From contig MNCI01038110.1 in assembly GCA_015680685.1 (NCBI GenBank), forward strand, positions 655,503 through 719,502: a stretch of DNA of 64,000 bases, read 5' to 3'. The notes under the pieces are model-generated. The model saw nothing but the letters and a program-made list of their open reading frames with translations. It made no database searches and was not told the origin of the DNA. Shown piece by piece: positions 48,250-59,437 of this stretch. Source of the stretch: Gnetum montanum. Taxonomy: Eukaryota; Streptophyta; Gnetopsida; Gnetales; Gnetaceae. The position numbers were made by a program, and so were the translations under genes. Each line of letters starts with the position of its first letter. Position 1 is the stretch's first letter.

Positions 48250-50448
48250 TCATGTGGTAGTTGGAATGCATCCATGTTGAGGTTCACACACTCGATCATA
48301 ATAGACATAGTGGGGTAGGTTATATGATGGGTTCATGGGATAAGGAGCTACCCCGCTATGGCACCCTTGATCGTAAGATGGCATGCAAGGATCAATGTGT
48401 TGCCCTTTGTGGTCATATTCATTGGGATGCATAGTTGTTGGAGTATTGATTGGTGGCCCTGGTAAGGTAACACAAGGTGTTGAGTTTGAGGAGAAGGATG
48501 CATCATAGTGTTGAACTTGTGCTAGGTTGGAAGATGTAGTGGGTTCAACATCATGCTGCTTCTTTCTATGGCCATGCCTAAAGAAAGGGATATTTTAAGT
48601 ACTTCCACTACTATTGATAGAAGTAGCACAAGTAGCATTCATAGGTTCGTGATATGGTGCAAAACCTTCTAGTACAATTGGTGGTGATGTAGAAGGAGGT
48701 GAAGGATGAGAATATTTTTGTTGAAGAAAAGTGTAAGGTACATGAGGTGGTGACCTTGTTGAAGAGGGCATGAGTGGATAGTATTCTAGAGAATGATAAT
48801 GATGAGGTGAAGTAGAGGATGATCATCTAGTTGGAGAAATAGGGTGTTGAACATAGTAAGCATTTTGCGTTGGGACATACAAAGGATACGGTTAGATTGG
48901 CGATGGTCTCCCCCATGATTGGGGCTTTTGCCACTATGGTTGAACTCGATATTTCTATATGAAATCTAGATGTAACATTCCTCCTCACTACTCATGTAAA
49001 TGTGACACAATTGGGCATTGGCCTTTCGGGTGATCGTATAAACAGACGTTGCATTAATATGTGAAGTTGGTAGTTGAGTTCTTATTCTTATTATCTTCTA
49101 CCCTTTGTTCTAATCATTGTGTGGTGTCTTGTCATGTTTCTTCATTTGGCATAGTTGTACCTCTACTATTGTTAGCATATTCTCCATATTTTTTATGCAC
49201 CCATTCCATCATCTTATTAATCTTTGCCTCGATTTCATCTAGTGATTGTTCCATTGGCAAAGGTAGAAAAGGTTGCACTTCCTAAAGGTGAGCTAATTTC
49301 TCCTCTTTATGGTTATGGGCCTTTGCTAATTTGAGATTTTGTTCCTGTTAAGAGTTTTTAAGATTCTCCCATTAAGCCATTTCTCCTTCTTATTTTGCTA
49401 CTTGCTTAATAAGCTCTTGGAGTTGATGGTTTTGTAGCTCATATAGTTGACCTCAGGCATACATCCCTAGGAATTCCCTTATTTCATTATGGAGCCCATC
49501 CATGATATGATACATTAGCCTTTCCTTGGAGAATCCATGGCCTGGGTAGTTGTTAAACAAAGAATAGTATCTTTCTAAGGCCATGTCCAAGGTTTCATGT
49601 TGCTCTTGTTTCCATTCTTGGATTTGTCTCCTCAAGGGTGACACTCTGGCATAGGTTTGATATCGTTTACTAAAGAGTTCTACCATTGTTGGCCAATTAG
49701 AAATTGATTTTGGTTTTAATGATCTATACCACACTTTTGCTTGGCCAACGAGTGTCATAGGAAAGAGCTTAAGTTTTTCCCAGACATTATCAATATTATT
49801 TCAGACACAGGCATCAGAGAAGGCTTGTATATGCTATTGCGGATCTGAATCATAGCCTCCCGTGAACTTGGAAAAGTTGTTTAAATCAAGCCTAGGTAGA
49901 TGGATTTCTTTTTGATGCCTATAGGATATTTGAATGACCTCTTGTATAGGAATTAGGCTCTTAGTGGCCAAAAATGGTTCATCATCACTAAGTAGGTTGT
50001 AAGTTTGTGAGTTGAGAAAATGTTGTCCTTGTTCATGTGGCCATTCTCGATTTTCTTTGTGAGCTCAATTTTTAGTTCTATGGAAATCCCTTGAAAGATA
50101 GTCATTCATGTCATGATATGACATTGAAGGAGTAGAGGAAGAGAAAGAACTGAAAAAATTGTCTTTGCTTTTGTAAGTTTTTCAATCATCCCCTAACAGA
50201 TTCTTGTTAGTTATTGAGAAGGTCCTAGGCCTTTTGGGCCTTCTCGTTCTATGGGTTGTCCCATCCTTACTAGAGGTGTCAAAGTTGGTTGAAAAGAATC
50301 CTTGAGTATTTTTGGCATACTCATGAACATATGGAATTCTTGCATAAAGTTGAGTACTCCAAACTTTGTCTTCATCATATAATTCATTAGTTCTCCAATG
50401 AATTTCCTCACTAGTTGCAACATTAGCATAGTCTTGTGAGAGAGACAT
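48250..50448 (-). pseudogene. gag: gag of element E
   Basis: The start ATG at 50,448 (MSLSQDYANVATSEEIHW) opens an 88-codon N-terminal frame. The capsid domain is 49,453-49,758: MTLVGQAKVWYRSLKPKSIS, WPTMVELFSKRYQ, then 'QEQHETLDMALERYYSLF'. This is the retrotransposon gag fold shared by Ty3/gypsy capsids. A Tyr/Pro/His-rich C-terminal frame lies at 48,250-48,432. Stops separate the parts. With no pol present, gag would be the element's only protein. Confidence 0.75.
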
Positions 50449-50561
50449 TGTTGTGAGTGGTGTGTGACTTAATTGAATTGAATTTAATTTATTTTATAAA
50501 GGATATATGGTTAATAATTGTTACAACAATCTTGTATGATATAACTAGTCTAAATAACTAG

Positions 50562-50585
50562 CACAGTCCCCGGAAACAGCGCCAA
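50562..50585 (-). promoter_or_regulatory. Primer-binding site of element E
   Basis: The minus strand reads TTGGCGCTGTTTCCGGGG, directly after the 5' LTR. It matches the tRNA-Asp type primer site (TGGCGCCGTTGCCGGGGA) with two to three differences. Confidence 0.75.
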
Positions 50586-51436
50586 TAATGAGTGGTGAGG
50601 TACCCCTACACTCAAACATACAAATACAAGCATTCATGCACACTCTGGTCAAACTTTGCAAATAAAATAGTTGTGGTATCTAGATAGTTACTCATTGATC
50701 ATAGTTCATTGTCTTCCCACCTTGACTAGTATTTACTTTATCATGTATGGTTTATTCTAGAGTGACATGTATGATGTGTTTCCTATCATTATGCTACTCC
50801 TAGGGACAATGAAAAATAACTTGGTTTTAAGCTAAGAGGGAAAGGGTAAAGAGAGTCTAAGCTAGCCTAAGTGCGATGAACATCCATCCTTAATCATCCG
50901 TACACATCTTGGACCTTGTGTATGACTACTACTGGGATTACCAAGCACATATCCTAGGTACGCTACTGGGGAGACCAAGTAGGCACACTTAAATGCTTCT
51001 GATTAAGTTGTACTGATTTCGCGTTTAATAACAGAGATAGGAATTAAGGGTAAAGAAGTATTAATTAAGAAAGTAATGAATAACAATTAAATAATTAAAC
51101 TAAGTGAATTCTGCAATGATGAAGTAATCTCAATCTTTATTTCTAGTCATGTACGTGTCCAAGTACGTCACACTCGAATAAGGTGTCGTACAATTACAAT
51201 CATCACACTATGGGCATGCATTGGGAGAAAAGGTTGAGAAGAACTAAAAATAAAAACTAACTTCTAACTGAAATATTCCTTTGACTCCTTGCACCTACAT
51301 GTTATTTATAGGCCTGCACAGGAGTCATGATATCATGTATCCGATATCGCTAGCTAGGCCACGATATCGCGTACTCGATATCGTGGATCTGATATCGAGG
51401 GTCTGATATCAGAGCCTAATGAATCATGATTCATCA
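50586..51436 (-). repeat. 5' LTR of element E
   Basis: 851 bp, the partner of 45,312-46,164. It is followed on the right by the AACAT duplication. Confidence 0.85.
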
Positions 51437-51441
51437 AACAT

Positions 51442-51902
51442 CAAGAGATTTGTGTAATGTGCATTACATTTACAAAATTTTGTAGTTCATTTATTATGCC
51501 AAAAAAGAAGAGATGCATAGTAGATAGATAGAGAAAGATCATGAAGGCTTGCTTATTAGTAGTTGTAAAGGCCATCAAAGTTATCAACATCAGTCATTTG
51601 TTCCAACTTGTCAACAATGACAAACAACACTACAAACACATATGTGAGTGTTAGATGCAATCAAGGCTATGTGATGACTTAAATGATTCCTACAAGCGTC
51701 TAATGATGTCTTGATCAAGCTTAAGTTCTAGTGAGGAAATAGGTTTCATGTGTTTTCTCCTCACCATCATTTTTTATAGGGGAATTTCAATGCAGGGAAC
51801 CCTTTGTGATATTTTTGGCTTCAAAGTCACTAGTAATTAGGCTACTTTGGGGTATTAATGTTGTATGGTAGAGTAGTTTTAAGGCTTAAGGTTTGAGTAT
51901 TT
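51442..51902. other. No gene recognised
   Basis: Unique AT-rich sequence between element E and the 869-bp duplication. Confidence 0.5.
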
Positions 51903-53405
51903 AAGGTCAACTTGGTCTAACAACATCATGAGAGGGACTTATTTACGCTTCAAGGCTAGTCAAATTTGCTTCCTTATCCTCCTAGCTCAGTCCTGCATGA
52001 CAACATAAGCACATCAAGTGGCACCTATGTAACAAAGTTGTTCAATAACATAAAAAATGATGTAAAATACTAAATCGACTAAATCGATGCCAAACAAGAT
52101 CAAAACATAATCAATGGAGATTAAAAGGGGTAGATTAAAGTAAATAAGGTGAAACAAAGGCCAAGTGATGAAAGATAGGGTCAAATGAAGGCCAAATGAT
52201 GGTCAAAACCTCATAAAATAGTGTTAAACAAATCCAAATGATGCCAAATAATGAAGAAATGTGATTAAACAGGGCCAAATAATGCAAAAATGAAGAAAAC
52301 GGGGGTCAAATGACACCAAATGATATGACAATGATAAACAATAATGTGAAGTAAGGTCAAGTTAGGCCAAAACATAATGGGCACAAAGCAAAGGAAGGCC
52401 ACACAAAGTAAGGTAGGTGACACATGGCCTAATATGATCAATCAAGGTCACATTTTGTCAGTTTTAGGCCATAGTGGGCCATGGTAAGGGCCTATTTCAT
52501 TAGGTGGGGTCACTGCAAGGCAAGACTCGATTAAAGAAGGAAAAATATAATTATAACAAGGTAAAGGAAGGGTAAAAATTAAGTTAAAACTATTTGAAAT
52601 AAGGCATGCCAAGTGGAGCAAGGCCAAAAGGTATTAAATCTAATACATATTTAATAAGGTTTTTTTTCTTGAATATATGCTTGATAATTCTCTTTAAATG
52701 AAACCTAGTACAACCATTCCTATGCTTAAGAAAAAAACATGATAGTTGTATGTATTTTGTATACCATCTTCAAGGTCAACTTGGTCTAACAACATCATGA
52801 GAGGGACTTATTTAGGCTTCAAGGCTAGTCAAATTTGCTTCCTTATCCTCCTAGCTCAGTCCTACATGACAACATAAGCACATCAAGTGGCACCTATGTA
52901 ACAAAGTTGTTGAATAACATAAAAAATGATGTAAAATACTAAATCAACTAAATTGATGCCAAACAAGATCAAAACATAATCGATGGAGATTATAAGGGGT
53001 AGATTAAAGTAAATAAGGTGAAACAAAGGCCAAGTGATGAAAGATAGGGTCAAATGAAGGCAAAATGATGGTCAAAACCTCATAAAATAGTGTTAAACAA
53101 ATCCAAATGATGCCAAATAATGAAGAAATGTGATTAAACAGGGCCAAATAATGCAAAAATGAAGAAAACGGGGGTCAAATGACACCAAATGATATGACAA
53201 TGATAAACAATAATGTGAAGTAAGGTCAAGTTAGGCCAAAACATANAAGCAAGTCCAAAAGGTATTAAATCTAATACATATTTAATAAGGTTTTATTTGC
53301 TTGAATATATGCTTGATAATTCTCTTTAAATGAAACCTAAAACAACCATTCCTATGCCTAAGAAAAAAACTTGATAGTTGTACGTATTTTGTATACCATC
53401 TTCAA
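51903..53405 (+). repeat. 869-bp tandem duplication with an internal gap
   Basis: Copy 1 is 51,903-52,771; copy 2 starts at 52,772 and runs to about 53,405. The copies differ at only a few positions. Copy 2 lacks about 240 bases (equivalent to 52,376-52,617), and exactly there a single N stands at 53,246. Within each copy there are degenerate short repeats of the type 'ggccaaatgatg'. No ORF. Confidence 0.8.
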
Positions 53406-54185
53406 GAAAAGGTTAAATATTATAATGTAAGTTGGTATAAAAGATATAAAAATTAGTTGTATGCTAAAAGTTTGAATGCCACATCATCCAAAAATACTAA
53501 ACTAATGCCTAGTTTATACGCACAAAATATAGACAAGTGGAGTTTACAGGCAAGTTTAGTTCGCAATAGTATTGGAGACGTTGGCGTAGTGGGCATCTTC
53601 AAGGGAAAGGGGAATCCAGGGCTTAGCCACCATGAGTAGTGGTTGAGCACGGGGCTAGATCAGGTTGAACACTTCATCCATGGACATGGCACCACTACTA
53701 AGAAAATGGCAATTAAAGCACTAAAGAAGCCACACTAGTTCTTCGAGCACCGTGCATGTGCCAAGTAGCGCACCCAAACACCGCCACTTCCTAGAGTTGA
53801 ATGGTAGGATCTAGAAATCAGAGTCATGCCCAATCTTGATGCTCACCACAGCGTGTCCATCCACACCACATAGGTGCCACTTTGGCTAGAACTATGCTGG
53901 CCTAGAGCTACACTAGCCAGCATAGTTCCAGCAAGGGTTGGAGTGCTGAGGAACAAAAGAAGGCAACGATGATGGCCATTGAAGAGCAGGGGATGTTATG
54001 TAATGACTATGGCATGGCCCAGTGCACAAAGGGTTTGAGAGCACTACCATGGGTTGGGGCTACATGGGGCTGGGGCGCATCCCCCTGTGAGTCTAGCATG
54101 GCTGATGAGAGGATGGTTTTGATGATACGATAGTGATGTAGGATGAGGGATTTGGGCATGGCAGCATGGTCTAGTACAAGAAGTG
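53406..54185. other. Relatively GC-rich stretch, no supported gene
   Basis: Overlapping ORFs on both strands (53,453-53,650; 54,007-54,310) without recognisable features. The Tat fragment C begins abruptly after it at about 54,186. Confidence 0.45.
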
Positions 54186-55329
54186 TGATTACTAAGGAGG
54201 GTATCCAACATTGTTGTAGTTTTGAAGAAAACAAGAGGAATACGGATCTGCATAGACTTCCAGGATTTGAATAAGGTAATGATTAAGGATAACTTCCCAC
54301 TTCCAAGCATCGATTAGCTCATCAACACCACAACTCGTCCTGCTCTACTATCCTTCATGAATAGTTTCTCCGGATACAACCAAATATGCATTAACCTAGA
54401 GCATCAGCTATCAACAACCTTCATGACCCCATGGGGGACCTTCTGCTACACCATGATGCCCTTCAGGCTTAAGAATGCTGGAGCAACCTACCAGCGAGCC
54501 ATGACTTACATTTTCAGTGACTATATCCTAGAAACATTAAACGAGTATGTGGATGATATAGCAGTTAAGTCCAAAGAGGAAACTGATCATCCACATGATC
54601 TAGGAGTAGTCCTCAAGTGCTGCCAAATGCATAACTTATGCCTCAATCCTAAGAAGAGTGTCTTCGGGGTGAAAATCGGACACATGTTAGGGTTTGTAGT
54701 ATCGAAGGCCAGAATATGGGTGGACCCTGACAAAGTCAAGGCCATTGTCAACCTAGCACCTCCCACAAACCTCAAGGAGCTACGTGGCTTACAAGGTAGG
54801 GTACAGTTCATTCGAAGGTTTATAGCAAGATTGATCGACAAGTTACACCCCATGCAACATCTTCTAAAGAAAGGGGTTAACTTCGAGTGGACAACCTAGT
54901 GTCAACAAGCCTTTGATGACCTGAAGAAGGAACTCTCACACCTCCCAATTGTGCATCTGCCACAAAAGGATAAACCCTTCTTTATCTACCTTACCACCTC
55001 CGACACATCTATCATGGCACTGCTATTTCATAAGCGAGAAGATGGTTTTGAGATACTAGTGTATTATCTAAGCCATGCACTAATAGCACACGAGGCAAAA
55101 TACAATGAAGTCGAGAGGAATTGCCTTGCCTTAGTGTTCGCACTAATGAAGTGGACTCATTACCTATTTCATAGTACAACCAATGTTATTTGCAAAAGCA
55201 ATATACTTTGGGCTATCACTAACAACCTATACAAAAGTAGCAAGATAGCCCAATGGAAGGCAATAACTGCGTAGTTCGATTTACACTATGTAAGTCAACC
55301 GTCGACAAAGAGTCAAGCCATAGCAACCT
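54186..55329 (+). pseudogene. pol: Tat-like pol fragment C (RT and first RNase H)
   Basis: Reads from VSNI-like sequence at the RT N-terminus through GYNQICINLEH, TPWGTFCYTMMPF, an intact YVDD (at about 54,549) and ELRGLQGRVQFIRRF. It ends inside the RNase H region (YLSHALIAHEAKYNEVE) where element G interrupts it at 55,330. It is very close to element B over its whole length and shares B's stops at 54,315, 54,897 and 55,272, but lacks others, for example B's TAG at 19,717. The left end is truncated, with no LTR or gag. Confidence 0.85.
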
Positions 55330-56039
55330 GTTGGCACATTTTGGCCATTTCATGGAATAGGTTGGCATGATAAAATCTACAAGAAAAAAAAATCTCTTTA
55401 CAAACTTCTTAAGAGAAATAACATGATTTTATCAGAGTGTAGGGTGGTACCATTGGAATATCATAACAAGATGAAGAGTTTTCTAGTTTTTTAGAGCATA
55501 ATAATGTTATGTGATACTATGAAAAAGACATTTAAAGAATTCAAATTTCAAAGAATAAGAGGGTTAACGGCAATAAGAGGATGCAATGCTCTCTTTTAGA
55601 AATGTTAAAAAGTTAAGCCGATGTATCCTTCCAAACGCTTTCACGTACAAGTAACAACCAACGGATTACTATAGTGCCCTTCGAAAGAATAGATTGGTGC
55701 ATTGAATATGAGCAGCCAGTTTATATCCATACAGATGAAATAGGAAAATAACATAAGAGACAATGCAGATATCTCGCATGAAGACATGGAGTTTCAGTAT
55801 TATATTTTGCCAAGTTCAAGTGCAGAAATTCATATTTAAATATTGCATTAAAAGGGAGGAGATAAAAGACAACACCACACAAAGGATGCAATGAACATAT
55901 CATCGCTTCAAGGTACTTGAAGAAGCTAGCTATATAAATTCAATCAATCAACCATAGCAACAAAAATAGAGCCAAAGCCGGTAGCGTCTCTATAAGAATA
56001 ACACTGCAATTATCATCCCAGCATCATATAAATATTTTT

Positions 56040-56285
56040 CTAAAGCATGTCGGGCAATGGGCCAATGGCCAGAGCTATGGCACTGGTGTGTGGACCTGCA
56101 ATGATGGTAGCCATTTTGGGGGTTAGTTCAAGATAGGTGAACAATTGCAGTCTTTCAAGGATAAGGCAGAGGTCATCAATCACATATATGATGATGATGA
56201 CAGAAACCACTAAGATGGAACAAACAATAGAACAACTAGCAGAATCGGTGTAATTAAATGGAATGAGCAACGACATCAATAGCAT
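56040..56285 (-). pseudogene. Hydrophobic ORF in the U3 of G, unidentified
   Basis: 81 codons with one clear membrane-like segment (about residues 15-37, rich in Val/Ile/Ser) and a second apolar segment near 60-75. The 3' LTR copy (62,594-62,866) has the same ORF extended to 90 codons. It runs against the LTR's transcription direction. The family is not recognised. Confidence 0.3.
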
Positions 56286-56504
56286 TGAAGATGGAGGAGG
56301 CGCAATGTGGTAGGGCCTTGTTTTGCGATGGCAGTTGCCTAGAAGATTTAGTGGGGACTACCATTCTGCAATGAAAAACTAGCAAATTGAGGTGCCTTCG
56401 TTGCATTGAGGATCTGATCTAAGAAATTCAAACTAACAGCATCTTCGAGCTTGAAACAACAACTCTTGGACTTCTAAGTCTTGTAGAGTGATAAAGTTTC
56501 AATT

Positions 56505-56741
56505 TCACAGAGCGATTGTGACATGGCCTGTACAGGAAAGGTGGAATGCATTTTTGCAGAATGCGTACTTCGTGATCAGGAATCCCATGGTGGGCGTCGA
56601 TGGAGAGGACGGCAGTGGCACTGGCACAGTGTTGTCTATGTACGCCGACAGAAACGCGTAGCCGTGGCGGTCACGAAAATGGGTATAGGGGACTTTGTTG
56701 ATGTTTTCCATTGAGAACTTGACAAGTGCACCGGTCTTCAA
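56505..56741 (-). pseudogene. Second antisense ORF in the U3 of G, unidentified
   Basis: 78 codons containing YTHFRDRHGYAFLSAYIDNT. The 3' LTR counterpart (63,086-63,430) is open for 114 codons and starts further upstream, with MALKTKTLKIGAVVKFS inside. This suggests an originally longer exon, with the hydrophobic ORF at 56,040-56,285 downstream on the same strand. No domain was recognised. It may be captured host sequence. Confidence 0.3.
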
Positions 56742-57058
56742 GGTTTTTGGTTTTCAATGCCATTGGTGGAGGAAGCCATCTACATCATTTCAAGATTCCC
56801 TCTCTTTTTCTTTGTTTGTGCAGCCATGGTGTTGGTGAGGACATGCACATTAGGGTTGGTGTTGATGCATTGTGTTTTCACAAAGCCTACCTTGGCTACA
56901 CCTATTTAGTTTAGCAAGATCAATATGACCACGAAGATGCCTACCAAATTGAAGGATTTCAGAAATGTAGCAATAAATGTTCCGCCTAGACAGCTGCAGC
57001 ATTAGGTGACTCATTCCATGCTTCTTGAGAAAATCAAGATATTCAAGTCATTTGAAAT

Positions 57059-57319
57059 TTGGGTGTAGGACACATCGCTACCATATTTGATGCCTATGAA
57101 AAAGTGCTGGCAGGATTCAGACTTTTACCTAATCCCTTCTCTGAAAGCTTTCATGACAAGGTTAAGCAGCTACGTGAACAAGCACATGAGTTGCTTGATA
57201 ACTATTTGATTGTGCTTGTGGAAGACATGATTACAGAGGAAGGATACAAACCATTGCAGAGGAAAATAACTCTATTGGAAGCAGGGTTTGGAGTGGTGCA
57301 GTGTCATACGGGTTGCTAG
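57059..57319 (+). pseudogene. Sense-strand ORF in the U3 of G, unidentified
   Basis: 86 codons of protein-like sequence: IATIFDAYEKVLAGFRLLP, then a charged helical stretch 'KVKQLREQAHELLDNYLIVL'. The matching stretch of the 3' LTR (about 63,640-63,900) carries a TAG where the 5' copy has CAG, so it is not under protection in both copies. The family is not recognised. Confidence 0.3.
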
Positions 57320-57764
57320 GATCGTGTGTGGGTTTCCAACAGAGAGTTCTTGTTTCACTATTTTTTGTTTTTGTGCTTTTTTTTATGCAGCGGTTTGTTG
57401 GCTCATAACAAGCATGCAATCTGGGGTGTGATCGATCTCTATAGATTAGATCCAAGGTTACTGCTTCGTCCTTAGGGTCTATCATAGAGCCAGACTTAGT
57501 TGGAAACACGTTAGCAATTTGGTCTGGCTTGTTAAATTTATTTGAGAAATATGTCTATCCAATTTTTGGTAGTTTGTTTATCATTAACGTGGCTCCAATA
57601 TTCTCTTTATTTAAAAATCATACAACATTCATTTTGGGTTTTGATATAAATTATTTAATTGGTAATGTAAGTTTGACAGCCCTTGGTTGTGTACCAAGTA
57701 AGTATTAATATTGATTTAAAAATTTGCATATGCTAAGGAGTTATATTGGATAGTTATCCAATAG

Positions 57765-58035
57765 GACACTTGGCCACCATAGCTTTTATCCAAAGGCCAC
57801 TTGTCAACTACAACCTTTTTATCTCCATGGTTCCCACTTGGTGACTGAAGGGCCACTTGTGAATTGCATGGGACACTTGTCAACTACAACCTTTTTATCT
57901 CCATGGTGACCACTTGGCAATTAAATGAGGCCACTTGGCAACTAAATTGTGACCACTTGGCAACTGAATGAAGACACTTGACAACTGAATGAAGACACTT
58001 GGCAACTGAATAGGACACTTGTCACCCGTAGCTTT
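57765..58035 (+). repeat. Short tandem repeat upstream of the G promoter
   Basis: About ten degenerate units of 20-27 bp around 'gaccacttggcaactgaatga', interrupted twice by 'caacctttttatctccatgg'. Related units occur in the minus-strand LTR near positions 480-640. It sits 65-335 bases upstream of the TATA box, where enhancer repeats are often found in LTRs. Confidence 0.7.
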
Positions 58036-58099
58036 TTTATCTCTATGGTGGTTAAACCACACAAGATATTTTGTAACTTATCTACCTACCTTTGAATCC

Positions 58100-58107
58100 T
58101 ATAAAAA
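58100..58107 (+). promoter_or_regulatory. TATA box of the G LTR
   Basis: TATAAAAA preceded by 'tttgaatcc'. Conserved at 352-346 (minus) in the related LTR. Confidence 0.6.
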
Positions 58108-59318
58108 GACTTTAGGGGTCAAGGAGTGATCATCATCACTTGGGCACTCAATTGGAGACACACTTTGGCTCTTGGGAAGAGCATTTGTAAAAGACATTGT
58201 GAACAATTTCTTGTAAGATGTCTTGCTAAAGAAAATATTTCAACCTCTTTTTTATAGTCTTGTGAGTTATGTTTTATTCTTGTTTTGTTTAAATTGTTTA
58301 GCTAGTGGTTTAGATAGTATCATCCTTGGCAAATAATTTTTGGATTTTTATATTGCTCTTATTGTTCTTATTGCCCGATAGCAAATTTCTGTTAAAATTT
58401 TTCCATAGAAGTGCTTGTGTTTAAATGCCTTAAGAGCATTTTAGTAGTGAATTTGGTTATTGTGCAACGTATAAGAACTGCTATTGGGATCGTTGTAAGA
58501 GAGCCTCTACTTGTAGTCATGTCGTTGAACGATTCAATAGTCAAGAGGGTTCAGAAAATCTTTGGTATTTTGATCGGACCAGAATAGCTACTTTTTATCT
58601 TTAAAGTGAATCTTCATGGTATTTCAATCAAAAATTGTCAATTCTTTTGAAGGTTCTATTGAATGCAATTGTTGACATATCTTATCTAGCCAAAATGGAG
58701 TCTCGTACATGGTAGTTTACGCAGCAATTTTTGGTGGCATAGTAGGGTTGTCTTGAAGAAATTACTTATTTGAGCCTTGGAAATTTGAAAAATTCATAGT
58801 TATTGAATTTGGAATAGCTTTATTGTGAAGTTCTTACTCATGTCATTTTACCTTGTTTAAATATTTGAGGTCCACACAAATCTGCTTTCTTTTCTGTCTA
58901 TTTTCATTGAATCTTGTTCTATTTCTAGTTTTCTTGTGAAACTATCTCTTTCTCTAGGGAAAATTAGAAGTAGATTCACAGAGTTGTGCACAAATTTTTT
59001 TGCAAAATTTTATTTGTTACAAGTAGGTATTATAAGGACTGCATAGACTAGGCAATTGAACAAAATAGGAACTCTCAACAACTCATAGTACTTGGCAAAG
59101 TTTGTTGAATCTCTTTAAGATAAGTCATTTGTAGTTTACACATAATGCAATCATTTCATTTTTCACAACCGCACGCCGCAATAGCACACACACATACTCA
59201 CATTAACTACTAAGTCTATTTGGAGTTATCTAGGCCTTAGTGTTGCCAAAGACCAGCAGGCACCTAAATCCTATTTGAGGACACTTGTTGGTGGTCGCGT
59301 CCCAAACAGTCACCAACA

Positions 59319-59437
59319 GTTCTTTTGTCGCTAGAACGAGGGTTAAAAATTAAGCCTATAGGTTCATAAGCCTTATAAGCATATCAAAAAATTTTGTTAG
59401 TATAAAGACTTAAGAAATTAGATACTATTTTCAGTTC
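59319..59437 (+). other. Leader of element G
   Basis: Begins 'gttcttttgtcgctagaac', directly after the LTR. No TGG-starting tRNA complement is present at the usual place, so the primer site is not identified. Confidence 0.5.

Larger units (their letters stand above)
45307..51441 (-). mobile_element. Element E: non-autonomous gag-only LTR retrotransposon with target duplications
   Basis: 45,312-51,436 (6,125 bp) on the minus strand, flanked by AACAT at 45,307-45,311 and 51,437-51,441. The 5' LTR is 50,586-51,436 and the 3' LTR is 45,312-46,164. With these borders the LTR runs TG...TA rather than TG...CA. The interior (4.4 kb) holds gag and a short env-like piece. Protease, RT, RNase H and integrase are absent. 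The primer-site type, polypurine tract, gag and LTR blocks are shared with element D, so an Athila-type partner probably supplied pol. Confidence 0.85.
55330..59318 (+). repeat. 5' LTR of element G (3,989 bp)
   Basis: Start fixed by comparison with 61,913. End fixed by the CCAACA inverted match to TGTTGG and by the change to internal leader sequence. The TATA box at 58,100 makes the U3 about 2.8 kb long. The U3 holds ORFs on both strands (56,040-56,285 and 56,505-56,741 minus; 57,059-57,319 plus) that recur in the 3' LTR. A minisatellite lies at 57,765-58,035. Confidence 0.85.

Noticed and set aside
45315-51436. LTR borders of E set at the inner TG...CA positions
   Set aside because: With those borders the flanking 5-mers do not match (ATTAA versus AACAT). 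Moving the left border to 45,312 gives an exact AACAT duplication.
54007-54310. Minus-strand His/Pro/Ser-rich ORFs as a gene
   Set aside because: Two overlapping frames, partly antisense to the start of Tat fragment C; no support.
56040-56741. CASP-like membrane protein captured in the G LTR
   Set aside because: The resemblance is limited to hydrophobic pattern and a few residues, which is not enough to name the family.
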